Shown here: one piece after another, positions 35,901-46,779 of the stretch | Layout: every line of letters begins with the position of its first letter | How positions within the stretch are numbered: the stretch's first letter is position 1 | Assembly: GCA_003550325.1 (NCBI GenBank) | Contig: QKWP01000420.1 | Location: forward strand, 1-64,000 | Source of the DNA: Gigaspora rosea | Taxonomy: Eukaryota > Glomeromycota > Glomeromycetes > Diversisporales > Gigasporaceae | Length of the DNA: 64,000 nt | Reading direction: 5' to 3' | Translations under genes and position numbers: made by a program | The notes under the pieces: model-generated | Told to the model about the DNA's origin: nothing | Seen by the model: only the letters and a program-made list of their open reading frames with translations | The model's database searches: none

Positions 35901-38395
35901 GGATACTCCTGGTAATGCTCATCGTCAGTGAAAAAAGTGCTCACTTATATATATATATGATGATAGAACGTGCTCATATATACTCCTATTGAGAGTAATC
36001 TACATGTAATATTACAAAGTTACAGTACATTAGACCGATCGAATGATGTAACTGATGTGCACTTATCATTATAGAGGGAAAGTACATGTGAAGTACTTAC
36101 ACTTTTAGAGACTTTTAGAGGGAAAATACATGTGAAATGCACTTATGGAAAGTCGAACAGCAGGATTGTGAAAGTGTTACAATGTTATTTTACCTAATCT
36201 TTAAAGTTTTCGTTTTTAATAAATTTTTTGTTCTAACGTACGTATAATTTACTTACAATTAATTACTTTACAATTAACTGTTAATTCTATTTTACAATTA
36301 ATTATTTACTCAATTAATTACTTTACAGTTAATTACTTTACAATTAATTAATATTTATATAACAATTACCGTTACCATTAACAATTTTTTGAAACTAACA
36401 AATATTAAAAGCGATTCTTTTTTTTAATTTGATGTGTGTAACAGTATACAAGAATCTTTACCTGAATGATGATTTGAATGATGATTTTTTGATATACAAT
36501 ACTTGTGATTTTTTATCAATTAACACGTGAGATAAAAACATTTTCAAATTTTATTGTTAAGTTCTAATATGTAGATATGTAGTGATCTTTTTAAGGGTTC
36601 GTAAGGGGAGGTAAACTTCCTTTTTTGGTTCATGTATCCCATTTTTCCTGCTAAGAAAAGTGTATTACTAAATTTGTTACCGCTTTTGTTCTTTTTGTTC
36701 CAGTTTTTTTTTTTCAAACAATTACAGGCGTTTAAATGAATAAATATGTCTGTTTCATTGAAATTTTTTGTCTTTTGCATTTTTTTGCATATCACAGTAT
36801 GATTACGACATTTAACATTGTTGAAATTTCTTTGTACTAAACTTTTTTCTTTAATTAATAGAAAACAATATTATGCTAGTTGATTATCTCCTGACTAAAA
36901 AAAAAAAAACTTTCTGCATTATCTACTATTCCTTTCGACTTGATTAATATTTTGTCCTTTACCTTATAAGGTTATGATTATCCATTTTTGTTACTTGTGC
37001 ATTATATGAACGATCTAACGCTAATATATATTCGTCTTTTTCTAGAAATTTTTTTTTTCATTCTAACTAGCATTATGCAATCTTTTTGTTTTTTTTAATA
37101 TTAAAAAATAATTTTTTTTTCCATTAAATTTATCTATATTCATCAATTAATGGTTATCGCTAAATTGGTGACATTTGGATATTTATGAAATTATTGAATC
37201 CATGAATAACTATGAATTGATATATATATATATATATATATATATCAGATATATATGTATATGTACCGTATATACGAATTTTTTTTTTTTTTAAAAAATG
37301 TTTCAAGTCGGAAATTGACATGATTTTCCGACTGCATTATTATAACTATTTAATTAACAACTTATGTATGACCGATTCAATCATTCATTCATATATATCG
37401 ATATAAAAAAAAAATCATTTTTCGTATTATATTTAATAAAGTTAGTCGATCATGACCTTTTAAGGTGACCATAAAAGTAAAAATAAAGCATAAAAGTATG
37501 ACATGAATATAAATTCCCGAGATTACTTCATCCATTTTTAAATATGGTACGTACGTAATACAATGTAACTACGCCCTCTACCTTTTTTCTTTCTCATTTC
37601 GTTTGTCATGCAAGAAATCTGTTATGTATATCGATATAGGTTCACTTTATATTAATTTATTTTTTATTCTATATGCAATTATATATAATGGCGCATTAAA
37701 GTTCGAATTTTGGCTAATAGTTTTTTTTTGTTCCCCAATTTACTAATTATACCATTTTATTTGCCTCCGGTTAATTTTGATCTCCGATTCATAGTATAAA
37801 TCTAGTTTTCAAAGAGATTCTTTATTTGGTAATGTCCCTTTTTTTTGATTATCGTCATGATTAATTCTTATTTGGTAAATTATATCATAAAAATTTTTCC
37901 AAGTGGTTAATTTTTCTAATAATGAAAAAATTCCTATTATTCAGTATATACTCAGTATAACGTATCTATATATATATATATATCATAAAATTTACAGTAA
38001 TTCTGTTGTATAGGTGGCTCCGCGCATGATCACGTTAAAACAAAGAAGCCAATGATGATAATGTTGAGGGCGTTGGCATTTTATTAGATAATACATATGC
38101 ATGAGGGTCAAGCCTTACATGTATAACAAAATCTTTTTTTATTCTAATTGGTTAAAAAAAAAACGTGTTAGAATACTATAGCATATTTGTACTTTACGTA
38201 CTAATTTTAAAATATACGTTCAATATGCTCATAAAAAGTTTGTGCTAATACATTATAAAACAGTATAAAGCATTATATTATATACATAGCAGATCGACTA
38301 AAATGTATTATATACTGTAAGTATATATTTTTTAAAAACTTTTAACTAAATTTAAATCTTTATAATGTATAGTATCTAATTTATCTTAGTTTTTT
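32901..38395. other. AT-rich intergenic region with microsatellites
   Basis: No supported gene. Contents: a 13-bp array TTTTTAATATTTA x4 (34268-34325), ACAT/GTAC repeats (35284-35385), an ATT microsatellite (35770-35825), an AT microsatellite (37216-37245) and a self-complementary ACGTAC patch (35715-35760). One small inverted-repeat element is listed separately. Short open frames are Lys/Asn/Ile/Phe-rich and without landmarks. Confidence 0.5.
35460..35659. mobile_element. ~200-bp element with GCTTATGCTGA ends
   Basis: GCAGCTTATGCTGA at the left pairs with TCAGCATAAGCCGCC at the right. The right terminal word is duplicated (35630-35641 and 35646-35657). The interior contains TTAGGGTTAGGGTTA at 35543. 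A small MITE in an otherwise repeat-poor region. Target duplication not evident. Confidence 0.6.
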
Positions 38396-38924
38396 TTTAA
38401 ATATTAAAGGTGAGACCTTGCTTTTATCTTTATTAATTTATCTTAGTTTATAACTCTTTTAATGCTATATTTTAAAGTATTTTATTTAATAATAAAATAA
38501 TCTAAAGTTGTATTTTGTTTAAATTATAATGTACAGTAATTTATATTTTTTTTAAATACTGTATTAAAATAAAATTTTGGTTTGTTTTGATTAATAATTA
38601 TAAAAAAAAATATATTGTTAAAAAACCTTTTTAGATATAGTTTAATTTTATATTATTTAATTAAAATTTTTAAAAATAGAATTAAACTAATTTATTTATA
38701 ATTTAAATTTAAAGTACTTAAAACTTATTTAAATTTATTTATATTTTTTAATTATTTTAAAATATAATATTTTATATATTAATAGCTTGATATAAAAATT
38801 TTATATATAGTTAAATATATATTTTTTAAAAAAATTTTGTTATTTTTTTTTTTGACAGTTTTGCTGGTGTTATTTTAGTGTTTATAACAACCATAGTTGT
38901 TATTTATTTTCCACTAATACAACC

Positions 38925-39165
38925 TGACTACCCCCAGCTTTTTGCTTTTTGCAACGCCCAGAAACAACCTGTCTCACCGACTGCCGCAGTGACCGGAAAT
39001 CTTTGTAGCCAATTTTCGGGCTGCTTGCGCCACGAGTTTATGTAGTATCTGTAATATCCAAACTTAGGCCTCACATTACGTCTCGTGACTTTGGTTATTC
39101 CAAATTGGGGTTCTGGCACAGCCCTCATTACCATAGGCTTGATTTTAGATCACTACCCATTTTAG
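38925..39165. other. GC-rich islet of unknown origin
   Basis: Some 240 bases with near-balanced base composition in a region that is otherwise almost all A/T. The minus strand is open for 68 codons (PEPQFGITKVTRRNVRPKFG, then WRKQPENWLQRFPVT), but no family is recognised. There are no convincing terminal repeats. A retroposed RNA or transposon fragment is more likely than a host gene. Confidence 0.4.
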
Positions 39166-39487
39166 GAATTGAAAAAATTTTGTTATTTTTGTTTGTAATA
39201 ATTATTTATTACTAGCTTTATTTTACAATCTTTTTCTAATTTAAAGCTAATTTTAAACTCTTTTACCTCTTGAATAATAAATTGTTTCTTACTTTATAGC
39301 TATTTATTCTTCTTTTATTTTAGTTTTAGAATGTATTTTGTGCTTTTACAATTAATTAAATCTGTTTTAACCTTAGCAAATTGTCTGTTCTATATTATAC
39401 TTATTGTTTAATTTAGTTATTAGTTATATAAAATAATATGCTAGCTGGTTTTGTTATATTATATCTATAATATTTAGATGTATTAAT

Positions 39488-39671
39488 TGGGGTTCCTCAA
39501 ATTCAAATCAAATCAAATATTGGATCAATTTGAATTTGATCAAATCAAATTGACCCTGATTTGAATTTGATTTGATTCAAATATTTGAATTTGAATTTGA
39601 TTTGAATTTGAATTTTTAATAGTAATTTTCAAATAAAATCAAATATTTGTCAAATCAAATTGCGGAACCTA
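39488..39671. mobile_element. hAT-type MITE rich in AAATTTGA words, copy 1
   Basis: The ends TGGGGTTCC and GGAACCTA are flanked by a perfect 8-bp duplication GTATTAAT (39480-39487, 39672-39679). The body is a minisatellite of TTTGAATTTGATTTGA. Related copies are at 43941-44209 (own 8-bp duplication) and about 59479-59616. Confidence 0.8.
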
Positions 39672-41257
39672 GTATTAATGTAGCATTTAAAACTATATAT
39701 ACCATTTCTGTTTTGTTTTTAATTAGTATCAAAAGCAATCTATATTTTACATATAAAAAAACTACATTGTTTCTATATATTATATATGCTAATAATATTT
39801 TCTTTCTTTTAATTCCTTTAATAATTATTTGTATTTCATCTTTTACTATTTTAATTGCTTGCTAGATTTTTGCCTTTTCAAAGAGCCAAATACTTAAGAG
39901 TAGAGTATACTATTTGCAAATTATATATAAAATGAATAGTAAAATTTTTTTATTTTTAAAATTAAAAAATTATATAAGTTAACTACTTTGAATTTCTATA
40001 AAAAGTTATAAAATAGGTTTTTCTAATTCTAACGATAGTAAAATCATTAAAATTGGTTAGATTACTGTTAGATCCTTACTAAGAAACATATAGCTAAAGA
40101 TTGTATATTACAAATTGTTCCCAAAAATTATATAATATAAAACTAATTAAAATTACTAATTTTGTGTAATTACATAGAATTTGAAAACACTACAAAAAAC
40201 TTTATAATACATATATATAGGTCTTTTTAAATAGTACAAGTATTTAAAATTTTACTACTATAAAAGGAAGGATTTAATTTATATGCCACAAATTTTTGGT
40301 TAAAATTAGTTACAATTTAAAAAATTTTTATATATAGTGTTTTTGTGATACCTATATAAAAATTTTTTCGTATATCGATTTTATATAAAAATAATCATCA
40401 TTGTACTCTACCCTTAAAAATCTTAATTTTTTTTTTCTTTTTCATATTATGTTTTTTTTTTGAACTAAGCTTAATATCTTTTTGTATTGCTTTTCTGTTA
40501 ATTGTATTTAGAACTAACAGTTTTGATTTTTTGCTATTAATTTTATAGTATTTATTTTATAAAAATTTTTAGCAACTTCAAATATTTATTTTAGTCCTAT
40601 TTTATTTCTTGCTATATATATTATATTATCCATACATGCTAGTATTATACTTATAGTTTTGTATTATAGTTTTATTTCTTTACAAATTTATTGGTTAGTC
40701 TATATATATTATATCTTCTATTTTCTTTTTCTTAAATTTCTATTATAAAATATTTTTTATATCAGATATAATATAATTTTCTTTTATTTTTTTATTTTTT
40801 TAAATATTAAGGTGAGACCTTGCTTTTATCATTATTAAATTTAATAGAAACTTTTTACAATACTGAAAGAAATTTCAATTTTTTTAAATCTAATGCTAAA
40901 AATAAAAACTCAGATATATATCTAAGTAAACCTAAATACTTATCTGTGGCCTAAACCTTAATTTTCTTTTAGTCTATTTTATTTTTTACAAATCTTTTAG
41001 TATTTTCTACTTTTGTTATTACTTTATTTTTCTATTTTTGTACAAAATAATTATAAAACTTACTGCTTTTTTTAGTATCCTGATATATTCTAAATCTTTC
41101 TAAAGTATTTTAATATTAATAGAGCCAAAGTCTTTTTTATATCCTAAAAAAATACATATATAGAATCTTTGCTAAAAAAATTACCTTTTGATATTTTTAA
41201 TTGGATCAATTTAGACAAACTTGAACAAATATACCAATTTTTATTTAGAAAAGTGCC

Positions 41258-41402
41258 AAAAAATTATATAATTTTTTAGAAAAGAAAGTAAAAAAAGATG
41301 AAATTATATATAAAAAACCTAACTATAAATATATAAAGAAAGGAAAAGAGGAAGTAGGCCTCTGATAAAAAATAATAGGTAATTAATAATAAAGCCCTTA
41401 TA
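41258..41402. repeat. Inverted copy of the 8935-9085 repeat
   Basis: The reverse complement aligns with 8935-9085, including TTTTTTATCAGAGGCCTAC and the CTCTTTTCCTT and TATATATAATTTCA stretches. It lies within the LINE relic and is followed by a short AT palindrome (41402-41475, AATTATCTTTTGATTTTATT and complement). Confidence 0.65.
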
Positions 41403-42826
41403 TACAAATTATCTTTTGATTTTATTAATTTAATAGTTTATCAAATAATCTTTTAAATTAATAAAATAAAAGATAATTTATATACAAATAAAAACCAGTA
41501 TATTTGTTTAAAGTTGTTTAAATTAGTCTGATCAAAAAATGGCAAATGATAATTTTTTTAGCAAATATTCTATATTTTTTTTTTATTTTTTTATACTTCT
41601 TTCAGAATATAGTTTATTAGCTATACCAGTACTACTGTGCCTTTTTCTTGTAAACTTGCAAAGTTTTTGCCTTTGAGAATTTTCTTTTGTTATAGAATTA
41701 ACCCAATCTATTTTTAAAGTTCTAACTATAAACTTTTTAAAGATTTCTAATAACAAGATAAATCTAATATTGTTTAGTTTGTAGTACTATTTTATTTATT
41801 TGGAAATTAGATATAGCATACCAAGTTTTTATTTTTTAAATATACTATCTTTTTCTAGCATTTGTTTGCCATATATCTAAAAATCTTTCTTGTATATTCT
41901 TTTATTTTCTTAATCATTGAATTTATAATACTCAACATACCTAAAGCTTATTTGTTCTTGATTTGTTTTAATACACTTTTCTATTCTTTTTTTGTTACTT
42001 CTTTTAGCAAGACCCTATACTACTCTAATTTTATTATTTTTTATTATCTTTTCTACTTGCTAAAAAAATTTCTTTCTATAACAGATCATTTGCTAAACTG
42101 TTTTTTTAAAATGAGTTCTAACTTTTTTTAACACTTTTTTAGATTCATTAACTAGCTTTTTTTTTCTTTTTGTAGTTCTTACTATTTTATCAATTTGAAT
42201 TTTTTTTAAACCTAATTTAATAGACTATTTATTATATTTTTTTTGATCTTTTACTATTATCTTATGTTTAGTCTCTATATATATCTAAGATTTTTTTATT
42301 TTTTTAAAAAATCTGCTACTTCTTGAATAAAACTTTTACTATAACTTTATGCTTTCAAATATTGTTAATAGATAGTTTTTTGCTATTTTAAATATTTAAA
42401 AATTCTAATATAATTTAAACAGTTCTAGAAATTTTTTAATTCTTTGTTTTTCTAGTTTAAAATATCTTCTTTTTGCTTTTCTGTAATTTCTTATACTATT
42501 TTTTCAACTTGTATACTGTATATTTTTTTAACCTTTTTTGTAACCACTTTAGTATTTGAAATATATTTTATTACTAGATCTTTTTTTTTAATATTTCTTA
42601 TTGGTATTTCTATATTAATTACTAGTTATTTTTTTATTTTTCTGTTTTTGCTTAATTTTTTCTTTATATAATAAGTTTTGTTTTTATTTGCAAGTATACT
42701 GCTTGGTAGTTACTAAGAGAAGTACTATTTATTATTTGATTTTTTGCTACTAAGAAGCTACTCTTTCCCTTTATCTAATCATTAAATACTACAACTTGAT
42801 TGGCTAAAATTTTAAACTTTAATATT

Positions 42827-43835
42827 AAATAACTTTTAACTAGTAATCTGTTTTAGATAATTTTACTACCAAAATGTTCATTTCAATGAAACAATTTTTA
42901 TAAGTCTAAAATTATTAAAATTCAATTACAGAATTCAGCATTCATTATAAATTTGTATTGCTTTAATTATATCTGATATTATTTTGTATATATAAAAGAT
43001 TTTATATAAACTTTAAGATTGAATAACTTTTAAACCAGTAATTTATTTTAAATGATTTTACTACCAAAATAGGATCCCAGACATCTCCCATATAGATTAT
43101 AACTGGATTTTGGCCAATTTTGATCTAATTTACTAAAAATGACAAAACTATATTTATTTAAATAACTTCTAATTCAGTAATCAGAATTGAATGAATTTTT
43201 TTTGTTAGATACACCTTACTAAAAGCTTCATTATAAAAAAAGTTTATTCAAATTGGACTACTAAATACCAAAATAATTGCTAAAAACTGTTTTTTTACTT
43301 CTTAAATTTTAGAAATTTTTGCTAAAAAATAAAGTATGATATCTGTACTAGATGTCTGGAGTTCTACCAAAATGCTTATCTTAATAAGATAATTCTAATA
43401 AATCTAAAACCATTAAATTCTGATTATAGAATCTCAAGATTGTTATAGATTTGTGTTATTTTAATATAAAATATATTAAATCAATTAAAAACAATACAAA
43501 TTTATAATGATCTTGAAATCCATAATCAGAATTTATAGTAACAATTTTAGGTTCATTAGAATTATCTCATTGAGATGAACATTTTGGTAGTAAAATTATC
43601 TAAAACAAATTACTGGTTCAAAAGTTATTCAATATTAAAATTTATATAAGATCTTTTTAATATATGCAAAAATAATATTAGATATAATTATAACAATACA
43701 AATCTATAACAATCTTTGGATCCTGTAATTGGATTTTAATGATTTTAAACTTGTTGAAATTGTCTTATTAAAATGAACATTTTGGTAGTAAAATCATCCA
43801 AAACAGATTGCTAGTTCAAAAGTTATTTAATATTA
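42827..43835. repeat. Nested family P palindromes
   Basis: Two left arms (42830-42965; 43030-43460, the latter carrying a MITE) and two right arms (43490-43640; 43685-43835) form one palindrome inside another. Landmarks: GATAATTTTACTACCAAAAT, TTCTAATAAATCTAAAA, AGTAGTAAAATTATC and TTTTGGTAGTAAAATCATC. Inserted in the minus-strand LINE relic. Confidence 0.75.
43071..43365. mobile_element. hAT-type MITE, family copy 2 (295 bp)
   Basis: The ends AGGATCCCAGACATC and GATGTCTGGAGTTCT are flanked by a perfect 8-bp duplication ACCAAAAT (43063-43070, 43366-43373). The body is homologous to 5683-5980 throughout. Inserted into a family P arm, so it is younger than that palindrome. Confidence 0.9.
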
Positions 43836-43940
43836 AAGTTTAAAAATTTTAAAAAATTTTAATAATTTTAGTTAATTAAAAATTCTTTGCTATTAAAATC
43901 TGATAATTTTCTGACTTTTCTCTCTTACCCTAAAAATTAG

Positions 43941-44209
43941 GTAGAGTTTTACAATTTGATTTGATTTGATCAAATATTTGATTTCAAAACAAATTTAAAT
44001 ACAAAATTTTCAAATCAAATCAAATTCAAATTAATAAATATTTGATTTGATTTGAAATATTTAAAAATTTATATATAAAATTATAACAAATTTTAAATTA
44101 AATCAAATTTAAATACAGAATTTTTAATTCAAATCAAATTAAATCAAGACTAATTTGATTTAATCAAATTTAAATATGCCTAATATTTGATTTGAATTTG
44201 AAGAACCCT
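43941..44209. mobile_element. hAT-type MITE rich in AAATTTGA words, copy 2
   Basis: A perfect 8-bp duplication AAAATTAG (43933-43940, 44210-44217) brackets ends GTAGAGTTTTACAATTTG and CAAATTTGAAGAACCCT-like sequence. The interior repeats TTTGATTTGAT and its complement. Same family as 39488-39671. Confidence 0.75.
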
Positions 44210-45773
44210 AAAATTAGATGAAAAATAGCATTCTCCTAACTATTTTGTATACTATACCTTTGGTTTTGTATAATATTATGTTTTGTCTAGTAACTATCTA
44301 TTTATATTGTAAATATTCTTACTAGTAACTAGGTCTTTTTATACTTCTATATTGGTTGTTCTATTAAGTTGAATTTATAGAAGATATCTTTAATCTTTTT
44401 TTTTAGTAGTTGGATAATTTGGTTTTTTTTTCTTTTTGATCTCTTTTAAATTGTTTTTGCAGTTTTGTTTAGATTTATGCTCTTTTCTATATCTCTAATT
44501 CTTTTTCATATATATTCTTTTATGCTTTTTTGTATTTTATTGTTTGTTGGTACTACATATACTATAATAAAATTTACAAATAGGCCTTAAAGTTTAGGAT
44601 TATATAATAATAATTAAGCTTTTTTGTTCGCTTGCACTATATAATTTTCTTAGTTTTATTAATAGTAATTTTTATTTTTTTTTTCTTTTTTTGCTAAAGA
44701 CCAAAAACTTTAATAGTTACTATTTTTCTTTAAAAAATGTTTCTGTTTCTTTTTTTTTCTTTAATATATTTATTTTTACAATATCCAGAATATTAATTTT
44801 TTTTTTTATAAAGTCCATATTAGCATTTGTTCTTTTTTTTGTTTGTTTTAAGTTTATTTATATTATGAAACCTATTTTTTGTATACTAAAATTATTGGAT
44901 ATCCATTTGCTTTACTAAATTTAGTATAGTATTAAAAGTTAAATTTTGGAAAATTGGTATTAATAACTTTAAATTAAATTTATTCAATATATAATTCAAT
45001 ATTTATATTATATTTTGGTATATTTAAAAATCAGCTTACTTATCAAACATTATATTAATAAATTTTAAAAAAAATTGCTACTAAAAGTACAACCAAAAAA
45101 TACTAAATTATAAATAACAAAAAATTTATTTAATAAAGTTTTGTTAAATTTTTAATAAAGTTGTAAAGCTAATTTTTCTGGTTCTAATAATAGTAAAATC
45201 ACTAAAATTGGTTTAGTATATAAGAAGTTATAAATAATTTAAATTCACTAAATTTTTACTATGTTTTTACTATGTTTTACTATATAAAATATATAAAAAG
45301 ACTAACTATTTTTAGATGTGTGTCACTTTAAAACAGGTTTATTTAAGCTATCATATTTAAAAAAATTATTATTTATTTTTTTTAATTATATTAACATCAA
45401 GGTTAAGTCCAAACCAATCTAAAAATTTGATTTTTTTTTAATTTTATTACAAGTTTTTATGTACTATAATTTTTTTAATACTGTACTAAATTTAGTATAG
45501 CAAAATTTTTGAACAATACAGAAGGTTTAAAGGAAGCTATATAAAATTTTTATTAATAAATATTGCTAAAATTGTACAAAAAGATAGTTCTAATATTCAA
45601 ATATATTTTGGTAAAACTTGAATAAATTTGGTCAAATAATTAATTCAAAATTAATTTTTTTTGTATACTAAGTTTAGTACAATAGCCAAACAGATACCCA
45701 TTAGGTGAGTGACAAAAATCAGGTGATTTTTTAGAGAAGGAGAAGGTAAAAAGGTTGAAATTATATATAAGAA

Positions 45774-45925
45774 CTAGAGCTGCAGACATTAGAATATCAA
45801 TGTACATTTACTATAGCATTTGACATGACATATATAATGTGACGTTTAATATGATTATATATAAATTTTATATGATGTGAAGAGTGACATGCTACCTTGG
45901 ACCTTCTAAATGTTTGCAGCTCTAG
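45774..45925. mobile_element. 152-bp MITE with CTAGAGCTGCA ends
   Basis: CTAGAGCTGCAGACATTAGA and the reverse complement of the right end, CTAGAGCTGCAAACATTTAG, give about 21-bp terminal repeats. TA inside CTAG at both edges could be the target duplication (mariner-type). The left neighbour (45700-45771) is a piece of the 8935/41258 repeat, interrupted by this insertion. Confidence 0.75.
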
Positions 45926-46238
45926 TTTGGTGTTAAATAAATTTACATAAAGCAAAAAGTTAGAATCAATTAATAAAATTTAGATTTTGTATAATTTTAT
46001 TAATAAAATTATTAAAAAAGTTATATTACTTGAAAATTTACTAATTGATCATAATTTCTTGTATTAAATAAACTTGTTTAACACCAAAAAATATATCAAA
46101 TTTGTATATTTTATTTTACTTTTTAAACTTAAATAAAAAGATATTTAATTTTAAAAATTTTTATCAATTTTTTTTTCAACAATTTTTTATATAGATAGCT
46201 AGCATTATTTATTTGATTATTTGGTTTAAACAAAATAG

Positions 46239-46767
46239 TTAATTCGTGATTCTTTTGTAAACAATAGTACTATCATAGTAAAAGTTGGGGGGAATCTAAT
46301 ATAAGTTTTATAATAGAGCTGAATCCAGCTTCACCCACAAGGTAGATCATCTTTTTTTCAAGATAACCTTTCTTGGAGCTCTAATAAAAGTTATAGAGCT
46401 GATTTTTGTGGTTCTAATAGTAGTAAAATCAGTAAAATTGATCTGGTGGTTGTTGAGATACCTTAGCTTTTCTTCTTACAATCATATAAGGTTTCTTTAA
46501 AATTTTTTAAAGAAATTTTATATGATTATAAAGAGAAAGGCTAGGGTATCTCAACAACCACCAGGCCAATTTTACCGATCTTACTACTATTAGAACCACA
46601 AACATCAGCTCTATAACTTTTATTAGAGCTCCAAGCAAGGTTATCTTGAAAAAAAGATGACCTACCTTGTGGGTAAAGCTGGATTCAGCACTATTATAAA
46701 AATTATATAAGATTCCCCCAACTTTTACTATGACAGTACTATTGTTTACAAAAGAATCACGAATTAA
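46239..46767. mobile_element. Large foldback element, ~250-bp arms
   Basis: The arms meet near 46505 (TTTCTTTAAAATTTTTTAAAG). High arm identity with landmarks TTAATTCGTGATTCTTTTGT, AGCTGAATCCAGC, GGTAGATCATCTTTTTTTCA, GTTATAGAGCTGATTTTTGT and GGTTGTTGAGATACC, plus complements. Second member of the 9552-10130 family. No open frame. Confidence 0.85.
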
Positions 46768-46779
46768 ATTACTTAATAA

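Larger units (their letters stand above)
38399..40840. repeat. Two direct copies of an AAGGTGAGACCTTGC segment
   Basis: About 38 bases around TATTAAGGTGAGACCTTGCT are repeated at 38399-38437 and 40802-40840, in the same orientation, both preceded by T-rich sequence. They could be ends or internal pieces of one repeat family split by later insertions. The sequence between is mostly AT-rich, with a few LINE-like minus-strand fragments near 39200-39420. Confidence 0.5.
40860..44930 (-). pseudogene. Decayed LINE, minus strand, broken by insertions
   Basis: Read on the minus strand. An endonuclease-like piece (44585-44521, NFIIVYVVPTNNTKKHKRIY) is followed, after inserted elements (44209-42827), by reverse-transcriptase blocks. 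These are LNNIRFILLLEIFKKFIVR from 41777, FASLQEKGT near 41660 (in a shifted frame), and KVITKVENTKRFV near 41025-40988. The order and words match RT fingers and palm segments of LINEs of the same kind as the plus-strand relic at 16.7-22.6 kb. Frame shifts and stops are dense; no catalytic FADD box was found. Limits are approximate. Confidence 0.6.

Noticed and set aside
41862..42131. 89-residue Phe/Leu/Ile-rich frame resembling a membrane protein
   Set aside because: Phe/Ile/Leu content is what T-rich sequence gives in any frame; the region is antisense to the minus-strand LINE relic.
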